Below are positions 14,757-21,044 of a stretch of DNA of 31,147 nt, piece after piece (within the stretch, counting starts at the first letter, position 1; the number at the start of each line of letters is the position of its first letter). A model generated the notes under the pieces. The model had not been told where the DNA came from, did no database searches, and saw nothing but the letters and a program-made list of their open reading frames with translations. The stretch covers positions 1 through 31,147 of the forward strand of contig DATECU010000374.1 in the NCBI GenBank assembly GCA_035286745.1. The letters run 5' to 3'. Source of the DNA: DATECU01 sp035286745. GTDB taxonomy: Bacteria; Acidobacteriota; Vicinamibacteria; Fen-336. A program made the translations under genes and the position numbers.

Positions 14757-15590
14757 ATGACCCACATCCGCATGGAACGTCAGGGCGCGGTCGGCGTCAT
14801 CACCATCGATCGACCCGAGCGCTTCAACTCCCTCGACGTGGCCACCGCTCAGGATCTGCGCAAGGCCGGGCTCCAGTTCTGCCGCGATTCGGAGGTTCGC
14901 GCAGTCGTTCTGCGCGGCAGCCACGGCATCTTCTGCAGTGGCGCCGACCTCAAGTACATTCGCGGCGGCGGTGAGCGACCCGACCTCGGCTACTTGTCGC
15001 CGGGGGCCCGTGAGGTCCCCAAGGGCTACGGCGAGGTCTTCAAGCAGATCCTGGAGTACCTGCACAGCACCATCTCCGAGATCCGCCGGGCCCCCAAGCC
15101 GGTGATTGCCGCGGTCGACGGAGTGGCTGCGGCGGGCGGCTTCGGCCTCGCCATGTGCTGCGACCTAACGGTGGCCTCGTCCCGCGCCGTCTTCGAGTGG
15201 GCGTATGGCAAGACCGCCCTCACCGGCGCCGAAAGCTCCACCTTCTTCCTGCCCCGCCTCGTGGGCCTGCGCAAGGCCATGGAGCTGGTGCTCCTGAACC
15301 CGCGTCTGGATGCCGAAGTTGCCCGTCAGGCGGGTCTGGTGACCGCCGTCTTCCCCACCGAGACGTTCGAAGCCCGGGTGACGGAGCTGGCGCAGCGGGT
15401 GGCCGCGGGTCCCACCCGTTCCTACGGCGTCAGCAAGCGCCTGCTCAACGAATCCGCCGGGGTCGATCGCCTGGACTTCCACCTTGACCGGGAGCTCAGC
15501 GAGCTGGCCCGGATCGCCGACACCCGGGACTTCGCGGAGGGGCTGGCCGCCTTCTTCGCCAAACGCCCTCCCCAGTTCACGGGCGAATGA
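14757..15590 (+). CDS. Enoyl-CoA hydratase/isomerase (crotonase) family protein
   Basis: This 277-residue crotonase-fold protein shows GVITIDRPERFNSLD, the oxyanion-hole segments FCSGADLKYIRGG and DGVAAAGGFGLAMCCDL, and the C-terminal FFLPRLVGLRKAMELVLL. In many isomerase-type relatives the active-site loop reads PDGGST; here it reads TGAESST, with Ala where the catalytic Asp would be and a Glu beside it. The CoA-thioester reaction therefore cannot be assigned with confidence (hydratase, isomerase or other). The gene sits inside the hydrogenase maturation cluster: its stop is one base from the hypA start, so it is co-transcribed with hypA and hypB. Confidence 0.85.
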   Translation: MTHIRMERQGAVGVITIDRPERFNSLDVATAQDLRKAGLQFCRDSEVRAVVLRGSHGIFCSGADLKYIRGGGERPDLGYLSPGAREVPKGYGEVFKQILEYLHSTISEIRRAPKPVIAAVDGVAAAGGFGLAMCCDLTVASSRAVFEWAYGKTALTGAESSTFFLPRLVGLRKAMELVLLNPRLDAEVARQAGLVTAVFPTETFEARVTELAQRVAAGPTRSYGVSKRLLNESAGVDRLDFHLDRELSELARIADTRDFAEGLAAFFAKRPPQFTGE

Positions 15591-15591
15591 C

Positions 15592-15933
15592 GTGCACGAG
15601 TATTCGATCGTCCAGGCCTTGATGCAGCGCGTCCTCGCCGAAGCCAACGCCCGCGGCGCCATCGCCGTCCACCGGCTGTCGGTGGCCATCGGAGAACTGG
15701 CGGGTGTGGAGCCGGAGCTCTTGGCTTCCGCCTACACGCTGGTCAAGGACAACGGGCTCTGCGATGGTTCGGCGCTCGACATCCACCGCGTACCGGCCCG
15801 CTGGGCCTGCCGGGACTGCGGCATTGAGGTGGCGAGGGGAGAGATCCTGCGCTGCCCCGCCTGCTCGGCTCCGGCCCGGCTGCTTTCCGGAGACGAGATC
15901 CTGCTGGAGCGCATCGAAATGGAGGTCCCCTGA
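15592..15933 (+). CDS. hypA: Hydrogenase nickel metallochaperone HypA
   Basis: This 113-residue protein begins (GTG start) MHEYSIVQALMQRVLAEA, the HypA signature in which His2 and the N-terminal amine bind nickel. Two CxxC pairs, WACRDCG and LRCPACS, form the structural zinc site. HypA, with HypB, inserts nickel into the hydrogenase large subunit. The GTG lies one base after the crotonase stop, and the gene overlaps hypB by one base (TGATG). No independent ribosome site is visible, so translation is probably coupled. Confidence 0.94.
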   Translation: MHEYSIVQALMQRVLAEANARGAIAVHRLSVAIGELAGVEPELLASAYTLVKDNGLCDGSALDIHRVPARWACRDCGIEVARGEILRCPACSAPARLLSGDEILLERIEMEVP

Positions 15934-16625
15934 TGTGCGACACCTGCGGTTGCGGCGATACCCACCTGGTGCCGGTCGAGGTCCAGGACAAGGTGCTGGC
16001 CCACAACGATCGGCTGGCCGCGCATAACCGAGAGCACTTCCAGGAATGCGGGGTGCTGGCGGTGAACCTCATGGGCTCTCCGGGGTCGGGGAAGACGGCG
16101 ATCCTGGAGGCCACCGCCCACGCCTTCCGCGGCACCCGGAAGCTGATGGCTCTGGCCGGCGACCTGGCGACCGACTACGACGCCCGGCGGCTGGAGGCTG
16201 CCGGCATCACGGCCCTCTCCATCACCACCGGCTCGGCCTGCCACCTGGACGCGGAGATGGTGCACCGGGCCCTCCACGATTTCCCCTGGCGCGACGCCGA
16301 CTTCCTGTTCGTGGAGAACGTGGGCAACCTGGTGTGCCCGGCGGTCTACGACCTGGGCCAGGCGGTGAACGTGGTGGCGCTCTCGGTCACCGAGGGCCCC
16401 GACAAGCCCCTCAAGTACCCGGTGATGTTCCGCAAAGCCGACCTGGTGCTGCTCACCAAGGTCGACCTGCTGCCGCACCTGCCGGAGGTGAGCCTGGCCG
16501 CCTTCGAGGACGCGGTGGCGCGCACCATGCCCGAGGCCAGGGTGCTGCCGCTGGCCGCAGCCAAGGGTGAGGGCCTTTCCGCCTGGCTCGATTGGCTGGA
16601 AGCCCGCCGCCGGTCGCCATCGTAG
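15933..16625 (+). CDS. hypB: Hydrogenase nickel incorporation GTPase HypB
   Basis: This 230-residue SIMIBI-class GTPase drives nickel insertion. It begins MCDTCGCGD, the high-affinity N-terminal nickel motif (CxxCxC). The P-loop is GSPGSGKT (48-55); later blocks are GDLATDYDARRL, the dimer metal site TGSACHLDAEMV, FLFVENVGNLVCP and the guanine-specificity LLTKVDLL. There is no His-rich stretch, so it is not a nickel-storage variant. Its TAG stop (16623-16625) is formed by the first bases of a dispersed palindromic repeat, and the terminal RRRSPS is probably recently fixed sequence. Confidence 0.95.
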   Translation: MCDTCGCGDTHLVPVEVQDKVLAHNDRLAAHNREHFQECGVLAVNLMGSPGSGKTAILEATAHAFRGTRKLMALAGDLATDYDARRLEAAGITALSITTGSACHLDAEMVHRALHDFPWRDADFLFVENVGNLVCPAVYDLGQAVNVVALSVTEGPDKPLKYPVMFRKADLVLLTKVDLLPHLPEVSLAAFEDAVARTMPEARVLPLAAAKGEGLSAWLDWLEARRRSPS

Positions 16626-16677
16626 GGGCGGGTTTGCAGCCCGCCATCGTAGGGGCGGGTTTGAAACCCGCCCCTAC
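16622..16677. repeat. Tandem pair of REP-like elements between convergent hypB and trmO
   Basis: The first unit, 16622-16645, starts GTAGGGGCGGGTTTG and has shortened, imperfect arms (GGCGGG...CCCGCC). The second, 16649-16677, is the perfect 29-nt palindrome also found at 14704-14732. CATCGTAGGGGCGGGTTTG is repeated directly in the pair. The TAG in the left edge of unit 1 is the hypB stop. The TAG on the minus strand at the right edge of unit 2 (16676-16674) is the trmO stop. As RNA this would act as a hairpin for both convergent transcripts. Confidence 0.88.
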
Positions 16678-17144
16678 AGGCGGCCGGCTCTTCGCGACTC
16701 CGCCTCCGCCAGCCAGCCGCGCCTGATCTTCTCCGGGGGGATGCTCGACAGGTAGGGCTTGATGTCGAGGATGGGCGTGCCCTCGAGCATATCGAGGCCG
16801 CGCACCCGGAGCGCACGGCCCTCGCGGCCCAGAAGCTCGACGACGCTCAGGCCCAGGGGACAGGGCCGGTGCGGAGAGCGGGTGGCAAAGACACCGTGGG
16901 GGCGGTCGTCGGTCGGCGGAGTCGAAACCAAGGTGTAGCCCTGCGCCTCATGGAACACCCAGATCACGAAGAGGTGGGAGAAGCCCTCGATGTCCTGAAG
17001 CCCCGCTGCAAACTCGGGTGCGATCTCCAAGAGGCCCAGGGCGCCGTGCTCGGCTCCGGGTCCCTTGGGGATCTGGGAGACGTCGGTGTAGGGGCTCCGC
17101 ACCAAACCCACGGGCTTCATCACCAAGGCCTCCAGGTGGCTCAT
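16674..17144 (-). CDS. trmO: TrmO-type tRNA m6t6A37 methyltransferase (TsaA/YaeB family)
   Basis: This 156-residue protein has the TsaA/VirR-like beta-barrel fold: MKPVGLVRSPYTDVSQIPKG, then GLQDIEGFSHLFVIWVFHEA, RPHGVFATRSPHRPCPLGLSVVELL and GLDMLEGTPILDIKPYL. TrmO proteins transfer a methyl group from SAM to N6 of t6A37 in tRNA. This copy is the short form without the C-terminal domain of the E. coli protein. It could be a paralogue with another role, since related stand-alone TsaA domains occur beside hydrogenase and metal genes. A good GGAGGAG site lies before the ATG. The start overlaps the end of the endopeptidase gene by four bases. Confidence 0.82.
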   Translation of the reverse strand: MSHLEALVMKPVGLVRSPYTDVSQIPKGPGAEHGALGLLEIAPEFAAGLQDIEGFSHLFVIWVFHEAQGYTLVSTPPTDDRPHGVFATRSPHRPCPLGLSVVELLGREGRALRVRGLDMLEGTPILDIKPYLSSIPPEKIRRGWLAEAESRRAGRL

Positions 17145-17599
17145 GACTCCTCCGCTCCTAGCTCGCTCAGGATCCGGTCCGCCAGCGCGGTTGCCGCGGC
17201 GGCGACCTGGGCCGACAGACCTCGGTCCAACTCGAAGCTCTCGCCTTCGATCCCGTAGACGATCACCTCCCGCGGCAAGCTGCCCAGCGCCCGGGCCAGC
17301 TCGATCGCGGAAGCAACGCCAAGACCATGCGAGGACAAGCTGCCGAACCCGGCGGGAAGCGGTCGGCTGGCGTCAAGACGGTGAATGGTACCGGGAGGCG
17401 CCCCCGACCTCACCGCATCGACGATCACCAACCGCTCGAACCCATCCCAGGATGCGGCCAGAGACACCGCCTCGCCCGCTTGTTCCACAACCATCACCCC
17501 TGCCGGCAGCCGCTTCCTGAGGCTGGCGGCCACGGCGAGCCCGGCCGCATCATCACCTCGAAGCGGGTTGCCCACGCCGATCACGAGGATGCGCTCCAC
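17141..17599 (-). CDS. [NiFe]-hydrogenase maturation endopeptidase (M52 family)
   Basis: This 152-residue protease begins (GTG start) MERILVIGVGNPLRGDDAAG, the M52 signature. VIVDAV and SLSSHGLG supply the Asp and His that, with the Asp of the GDD motif, would contact nickel in the large-subunit precursor. These enzymes clip the C-terminal tail of the large subunit after nickel is inserted. Each is usually dedicated to one hydrogenase, so a matching large-subunit gene must exist outside this window. Earlier in-frame starts (to 17677) lie in low-complexity sequence; the family alignment supports the GTG at 17599. It is co-translated with trmO. Confidence 0.9.
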   Translation of the reverse strand: MERILVIGVGNPLRGDDAAGLAVAASLRKRLPAGVMVVEQAGEAVSLAASWDGFERLVIVDAVRSGAPPGTIHRLDASRPLPAGFGSLSSHGLGVASAIELARALGSLPREVIVYGIEGESFELDRGLSAQVAAAATALADRILSELGAEES

Positions 17600-17734
17600 G
17601 CCCCACCATAGCAGACCCTGGCACCCGGATTGCGTCCTCCCCGCGCGGCAAGCGCTGCCTGGGACGTCCGCACGCACGACGGTGGACTGGGCCGGGCGTC
17701 CCGTGGTAAGACCTTAGGGCGCGAGGGGGTGGAG

Positions 17735-18394
17735 ATGGCCGAGAAGCGGTTTCGCGATCGCCGGGACGCCGGACAGGCGCTCCTGCTCGAGCTCACCCGA
17801 AAGCTGGCCGAGCCGCCGACCGTGGTTGCCGCCCTGGCCCCCGGCGGCGCGATCGTGGCCGAGAGCATCGCCGACCACTACGGCGTCCCCCTCACCGTGC
17901 TCAGCGCGCGCAAGCTCACCACTCCGCTGGCTCCCGATCTTGCGTTTGGCGCGGTGGATGAGGACGGCCACTCCGTCATGAGCTACGACGTAGTCGCCGG
18001 ACTCCGGCTGAGCCCGGAGGAGATGGAGCCGGAACGGGTCAGGGTGTGGGCGGAGCTCAAGGGCATCCGAGCCCGCTACCCCGCGCCTGCGCTTTCCAGC
18101 TTCTTGCCCGCGCCCTCGGTGGTGCTGGTGGACGAAGGCCTGGCCACCGGCCTCACCATGGAGGCCGCGGTCGCCTACGCCCGTCGCTGTGGAGCCGCGG
18201 AGATCGCGGTGGCGGCGCCCTGCGCTTCGGCCACCGCCGCCGCCCGCTTCAAGGGAACCGTCGACCGGTTCGTCTGCCTGCTGGTGGACGAGGCCTTCGA
18301 GACCATCGGCGCCTACTACCAGGCCTTCCCGCCGGTCAGCGACGCCGAGGTGGCGACCCTGCTGGCCCGCCGCGCCAGCGCCCCCTCGCGGTAG
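17735..18394 (+). CDS. Phosphoribosyltransferase-domain protein
   Basis: This 219-residue type I PRTase fold has VVAALAPGGAIVAESIADHYGVPL near the N-terminus and the PRPP-binding loop PSVVLVDEGLATGLTMEAAV. In the loop the common Asp-Asp is Asp-Glu, as in a group of uncharacterised PRTases (often annotated only as phosphoribosyltransferase). The substrate is unknown; it is not clearly a purine, pyrimidine or ComF-type enzyme. The ATG at 17735 follows GAGGGGGTGGAG. The gene is divergent from the hydrogenase endopeptidase, with 135 bases between them; similar PRTases occur near some hydrogenase operons, but a functional link here is inference. It converges on the LuxR-type gene, with only 30 bases between. 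Confidence 0.78.
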   Translation: MAEKRFRDRRDAGQALLLELTRKLAEPPTVVAALAPGGAIVAESIADHYGVPLTVLSARKLTTPLAPDLAFGAVDEDGHSVMSYDVVAGLRLSPEEMEPERVRVWAELKGIRARYPAPALSSFLPAPSVVLVDEGLATGLTMEAAVAYARRCGAAEIAVAAPCASATAAARFKGTVDRFVCLLVDEAFETIGAYYQAFPPVSDAEVATLLARRASAPSR

Positions 18395-18424
18395 GCGGGA
18401 GGCGGGCGGATCGGTCGGCCCGGT

Positions 18425-19183
18425 TCAGCGGCGGACGGCGCTTCCCACCACCAGGCGAACCCGCGGGCCGGCGACCTCGGGAGCATCGATCGGCCGAGGG
18501 GCTCCATCGTTGCCGATCCAGCCGCTGCGAAAGGCCAGGGACACCGCCTCCAGCTTGGAGTGAACGCCCAGCTTCTCCAGGATGTGGTGGATGTGGTTGC
18601 GCACGGTGGCCAGGCTGATGTCCAGCTTCTCGGCGATCTCCTTGTTCTGCAGGCCACTCGCCACCCAGCGCAGGATCTCCTTCTCGCGAGTGGTGAGGGG
18701 GGGCAAGGGCGACGGCACCTCGGCACCGGGCAACGGTCCCTCGGGGCGAGGTGCACCCAACCGGCTGGCCGTCTTCACGATGGCGGTGGATTCGTCCAGG
18801 GGCTGGATCAGATGGACCAGCGAGAACAGGTTAGGCGTGCTGCCGGGAAGCTGGAGCACGGTCACCGCCAGGACCGAGGCCTCGCCGGTCTTGGAGCGCA
18901 CCAGGAGCTGGCAGCCGGAGACCGGTTCCCCGCGGCGGACGGTGGCGTAGATGGGACAGTGGTCGTTGCAGTAGCGGTTGCCGTAGCCGTCCTTGCCACA
19001 GACGACGTCGTGGCAGTGGCGGCCCAGGGCCTCGTGGGGCTCTCGCCCAAACACCTTTGCCGCACCCCGGTTCCAGAAGGTGATGACCTGGCGGGCGTCG
19101 GTCGCGAACGCGGGGGGATGGCCGTCCCCCAGGATGTCAAGAAGGTCGGTCGCGTCAGAGCCGCGTGGCAGGTTTCTTGTCAT
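18425..19183 (-). CDS. PAS-LuxR regulator with Cys-rich PAS domain
   Basis: This 252-residue protein has an N-terminal PAS domain (ATDARQVITFWNRGAAKVFG) and a C-terminal LuxR/FixJ-type HTH (LTTREKEILRWVASGLQNKEIAEKL, then SLATVRNHIHHILEKLGV). Between residues 57 and 91 lie five Cys: HCHDVVCGKDGYGNRYCNDHC plus C91. Similar Cys-bearing PAS domains are proposed to hold iron-sulfur clusters or a thiol redox switch. No receiver domain is present, so signal sensing is probably direct and cytosolic. The start is the ATG at 19183, behind GAGGGG. It stands alone, divergent from the outer-membrane barrel gene and near the hydrogenase block; redox or oxygen sensing is a reasonable guess. Confidence 0.8.
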   Translation of the reverse strand: MTRNLPRGSDATDLLDILGDGHPPAFATDARQVITFWNRGAAKVFGREPHEALGRHCHDVVCGKDGYGNRYCNDHCPIYATVRRGEPVSGCQLLVRSKTGEASVLAVTVLQLPGSTPNLFSLVHLIQPLDESTAIVKTASRLGAPRPEGPLPGAEVPSPLPPLTTREKEILRWVASGLQNKEIAEKLDISLATVRNHIHHILEKLGVHSKLEAVSLAFRSGWIGNDGAPRPIDAPEVAGPRVRLVVGSAVRR

Positions 19184-19523
19184 GGCACCCCTCGGCCTCC
19201 AAGCCCAAACCAATGGCTCATTCGAGTGGCATTCAAATGCCGTACCGGCCCCAAACCCCCTTTCCCGCGGGGACTTGGAGGTGGAGCCAGGTCAACCAAT
19301 GCGCGCAGTCTAGCCCATTAGCGCAATCCCTGCGCAACGACCACAGCGAGCTTTCGGCCAGTGAAGCAGGGCGCCGCCCGCCGCCGTGCAAGCAAGCGCG
19401 TGTCACGGCCCGCCCGGAGCGTGCTACGCTTACCCCATCCAATCAGAAGGAATGAACCGGGCGCCCCCCTCCAGGCGTGAGGGCGTCACGCGCCGGTTCC
19501 ATGGGCTTGCGGAGGAGGTTCGC
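19184..19523. promoter_or_regulatory. Divergent regulatory gap with inverted repeats
   Basis: This 340-base region between the LuxR-type regulator and the barrel gene has no supported ORF. It holds a 14-bp dyad, GGCATTCAAATGCC (19228-19241), located 45 bases upstream of the regulator's start and suitable for a dimeric HTH protein. A second dyad is GCGCA-ATCCC-TGCGC (19321-19335). The local AT content is higher than in the neighbouring genes. The barrel gene's ribosome site GGAGGAGG is at 19511-19518. Binding by the adjacent LuxR-type protein is inference. Confidence 0.4.
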
Positions 19524-21005
19524 ATGCGGTTTCGAGCTTTGCCATTGGTGGGCGCGGCCTTGCTGGCCGTGCCGTGCGTGCGGGCTCAGGATGTGCCCCT
19601 GGCGCGCCTGTTTCCCAACTTGCTGACGCGCTCGGTGATCACGCCTTCCTCGTCAGGCGTCGCCGGCACCCCTCACGAGGGGCACTTCTACCCCGCCCTG
19701 GCCCAGCAGAGCGCGGCCTACGACCTCAACAAGTCGCTGGTGACCTATCTCTCGACCTTCCCCCTGGGCTCGTCCTCGGGCGGCTTCACCTACTCCCTGG
19801 ACCCGGGGACCGGCATCCCCAGTCGCAGTTCCCAGAGCTTCGGCCCCGCTTTCGCCGAACGAGCCCTCACCATCGGCAAGGGGCGCTTCTCGGCCGGTGT
19901 GAACTTCGAGAGCGTGGGCTACGACCGCTTCGAGGGCCTGGACCTGGGCCAAGAGGGCGAACCCGGCGAGGTGGTCTTCTATCTCCAGCATAACGACTGC
20001 TGCGTGGGCCAGACGCCGACCGGAGAGCCGGGACCGGTGCCCCGGGCCACCGACCCCTCCGCGCCGGTCCCGGAGAAGGATCCGGCCTTCGAGAGCGACC
20101 TGCTGCGCATCGACCTGGCCTTCGAGGTCAAGAACCGCACCACGGCCTTCTTCGCCAACTACGGCCTCACCGACCGCTTGGACCTGGGACTGGCCATACC
20201 CATCGTGACCATCGACGTGAAGGCGGACGTGTTCGCCTCCCTGGAGCGCGTCTCGGGTTCGAGCCCTCTCATCCACACCTTCGAGGGGAACCAGGACCTC
20301 TCCACCAAACGCTTCTCCGACCAGGGCTCGGCCACCGGGCTCGGCGACGTCGCGCTGCGCGCCAAGTACAACTTCCTGCATCGGAAGGGGGGCGGGCTGG
20401 CGATGGCCCTCGACCTGCGCCTCCCCACGGGAGACGAGGACGATCTTCTGGGAACCGGCGCCACTCAGGCCAAGCTCTCCCTCATCTACTCCGCCGACTA
20501 CGGTCGCTTTTCTCCGCACCTGAACCTGGGCTACACCTACTCCCGGGGTAACGTCAGCGAGGCCGTCCGTCTGGACCCGGCCGAGGAGAAGAGCCGCGCC
20601 GCTTTGGGGGGGGTGACCCTCGACCCCGACCTCTCGGTCCCCGACGAGATCAACTACACCGGAGGCTTCACGCTCGCCTTGAGCCCACGCGCAACCTTCA
20701 CCTTCGATGCGGTGGGTCGGACCATCCGCGACGCCAACCGCTTCGGCCTGACCGGGCAGCAGTTCCAGTTCCGCACCCGGAACTACAAGGTGAACGGCGT
20801 GGTGCAAGAAACGCTCGCCACCACCTCGCGGGACGCGGTGGCGATCGTCGACACCGGCAACCTCAGCATCGTGCTGGGAGCCGCCGGCTTCAAGGTCAAC
20901 CTCAGCCGAACCCTGCTGCTCAACGCCCAGGTGCTGTTCCCGATCACGGATGCGGGCCTCAGAGCCAAGGTCACACCGGTGATCGGCCTCGACTACGCGT
21001 TCTGA
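19524..21005 (+). CDS. Outer-membrane beta-barrel protein, MetA/phenol-degradation transporter-like
   Basis: This 493-residue protein begins with a signal peptide (MRFRALPLVGAALLAVPCVR, cleavage after AQ) and ends in LDYAF, an aromatic C-terminal residue typical of BAM-inserted barrels. Alternating-hydrophobic strands run through the protein, e.g. AFFANYGLTDRLDLGLAIPI and GGLAMALDLRLPTGDEDDLL. The strings SATGLGDVALRAKYNF and LRLPTGDE are characteristic of the Pfam family called MetA-pathway of phenol degradation, putative outer-membrane channels for hydrophobic substrates. The actual cargo is unknown. A strong GGAGGAGG stands before the ATG. Two adjacent Cys near residue 153 (NDCCVG) may form a loop disulfide. 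The gene is monocistronic. Confidence 0.8.
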   Translation: MRFRALPLVGAALLAVPCVRAQDVPLARLFPNLLTRSVITPSSSGVAGTPHEGHFYPALAQQSAAYDLNKSLVTYLSTFPLGSSSGGFTYSLDPGTGIPSRSSQSFGPAFAERALTIGKGRFSAGVNFESVGYDRFEGLDLGQEGEPGEVVFYLQHNDCCVGQTPTGEPGPVPRATDPSAPVPEKDPAFESDLLRIDLAFEVKNRTTAFFANYGLTDRLDLGLAIPIVTIDVKADVFASLERVSGSSPLIHTFEGNQDLSTKRFSDQGSATGLGDVALRAKYNFLHRKGGGLAMALDLRLPTGDEDDLLGTGATQAKLSLIYSADYGRFSPHLNLGYTYSRGNVSEAVRLDPAEEKSRAALGGVTLDPDLSVPDEINYTGGFTLALSPRATFTFDAVGRTIRDANRFGLTGQQFQFRTRNYKVNGVVQETLATTSRDAVAIVDTGNLSIVLGAAGFKVNLSRTLLLNAQVLFPITDAGLRAKVTPVIGLDYAF

Positions 21006-21017
21006 TGCCACCCTGTG

Positions 21018-21041
21018 CCCGGCCGGCGAATGCCGGCCGGG
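21018..21041. terminator. Bidirectional hairpin between convergent genes
   Basis: A 10-bp perfect stem (CCCGGCCGGC at 21018-21027, GCCGGCCGGG at 21032-21041) with loop GAAT lies in the 39-base gap between the converging barrel and kinase genes. There is no T-tract on either side, so it may slow polymerase or protect 3' ends rather than terminate strongly. Confidence 0.6.
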
Positions 21042-21044
21042 TGC

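Noticed and set aside
16622..16677. CRISPR-like array
   Set aside because: There are only two units with a three-base gap and no spacers; each unit is a palindrome and an identical copy lies elsewhere, so it is a REP-like element.
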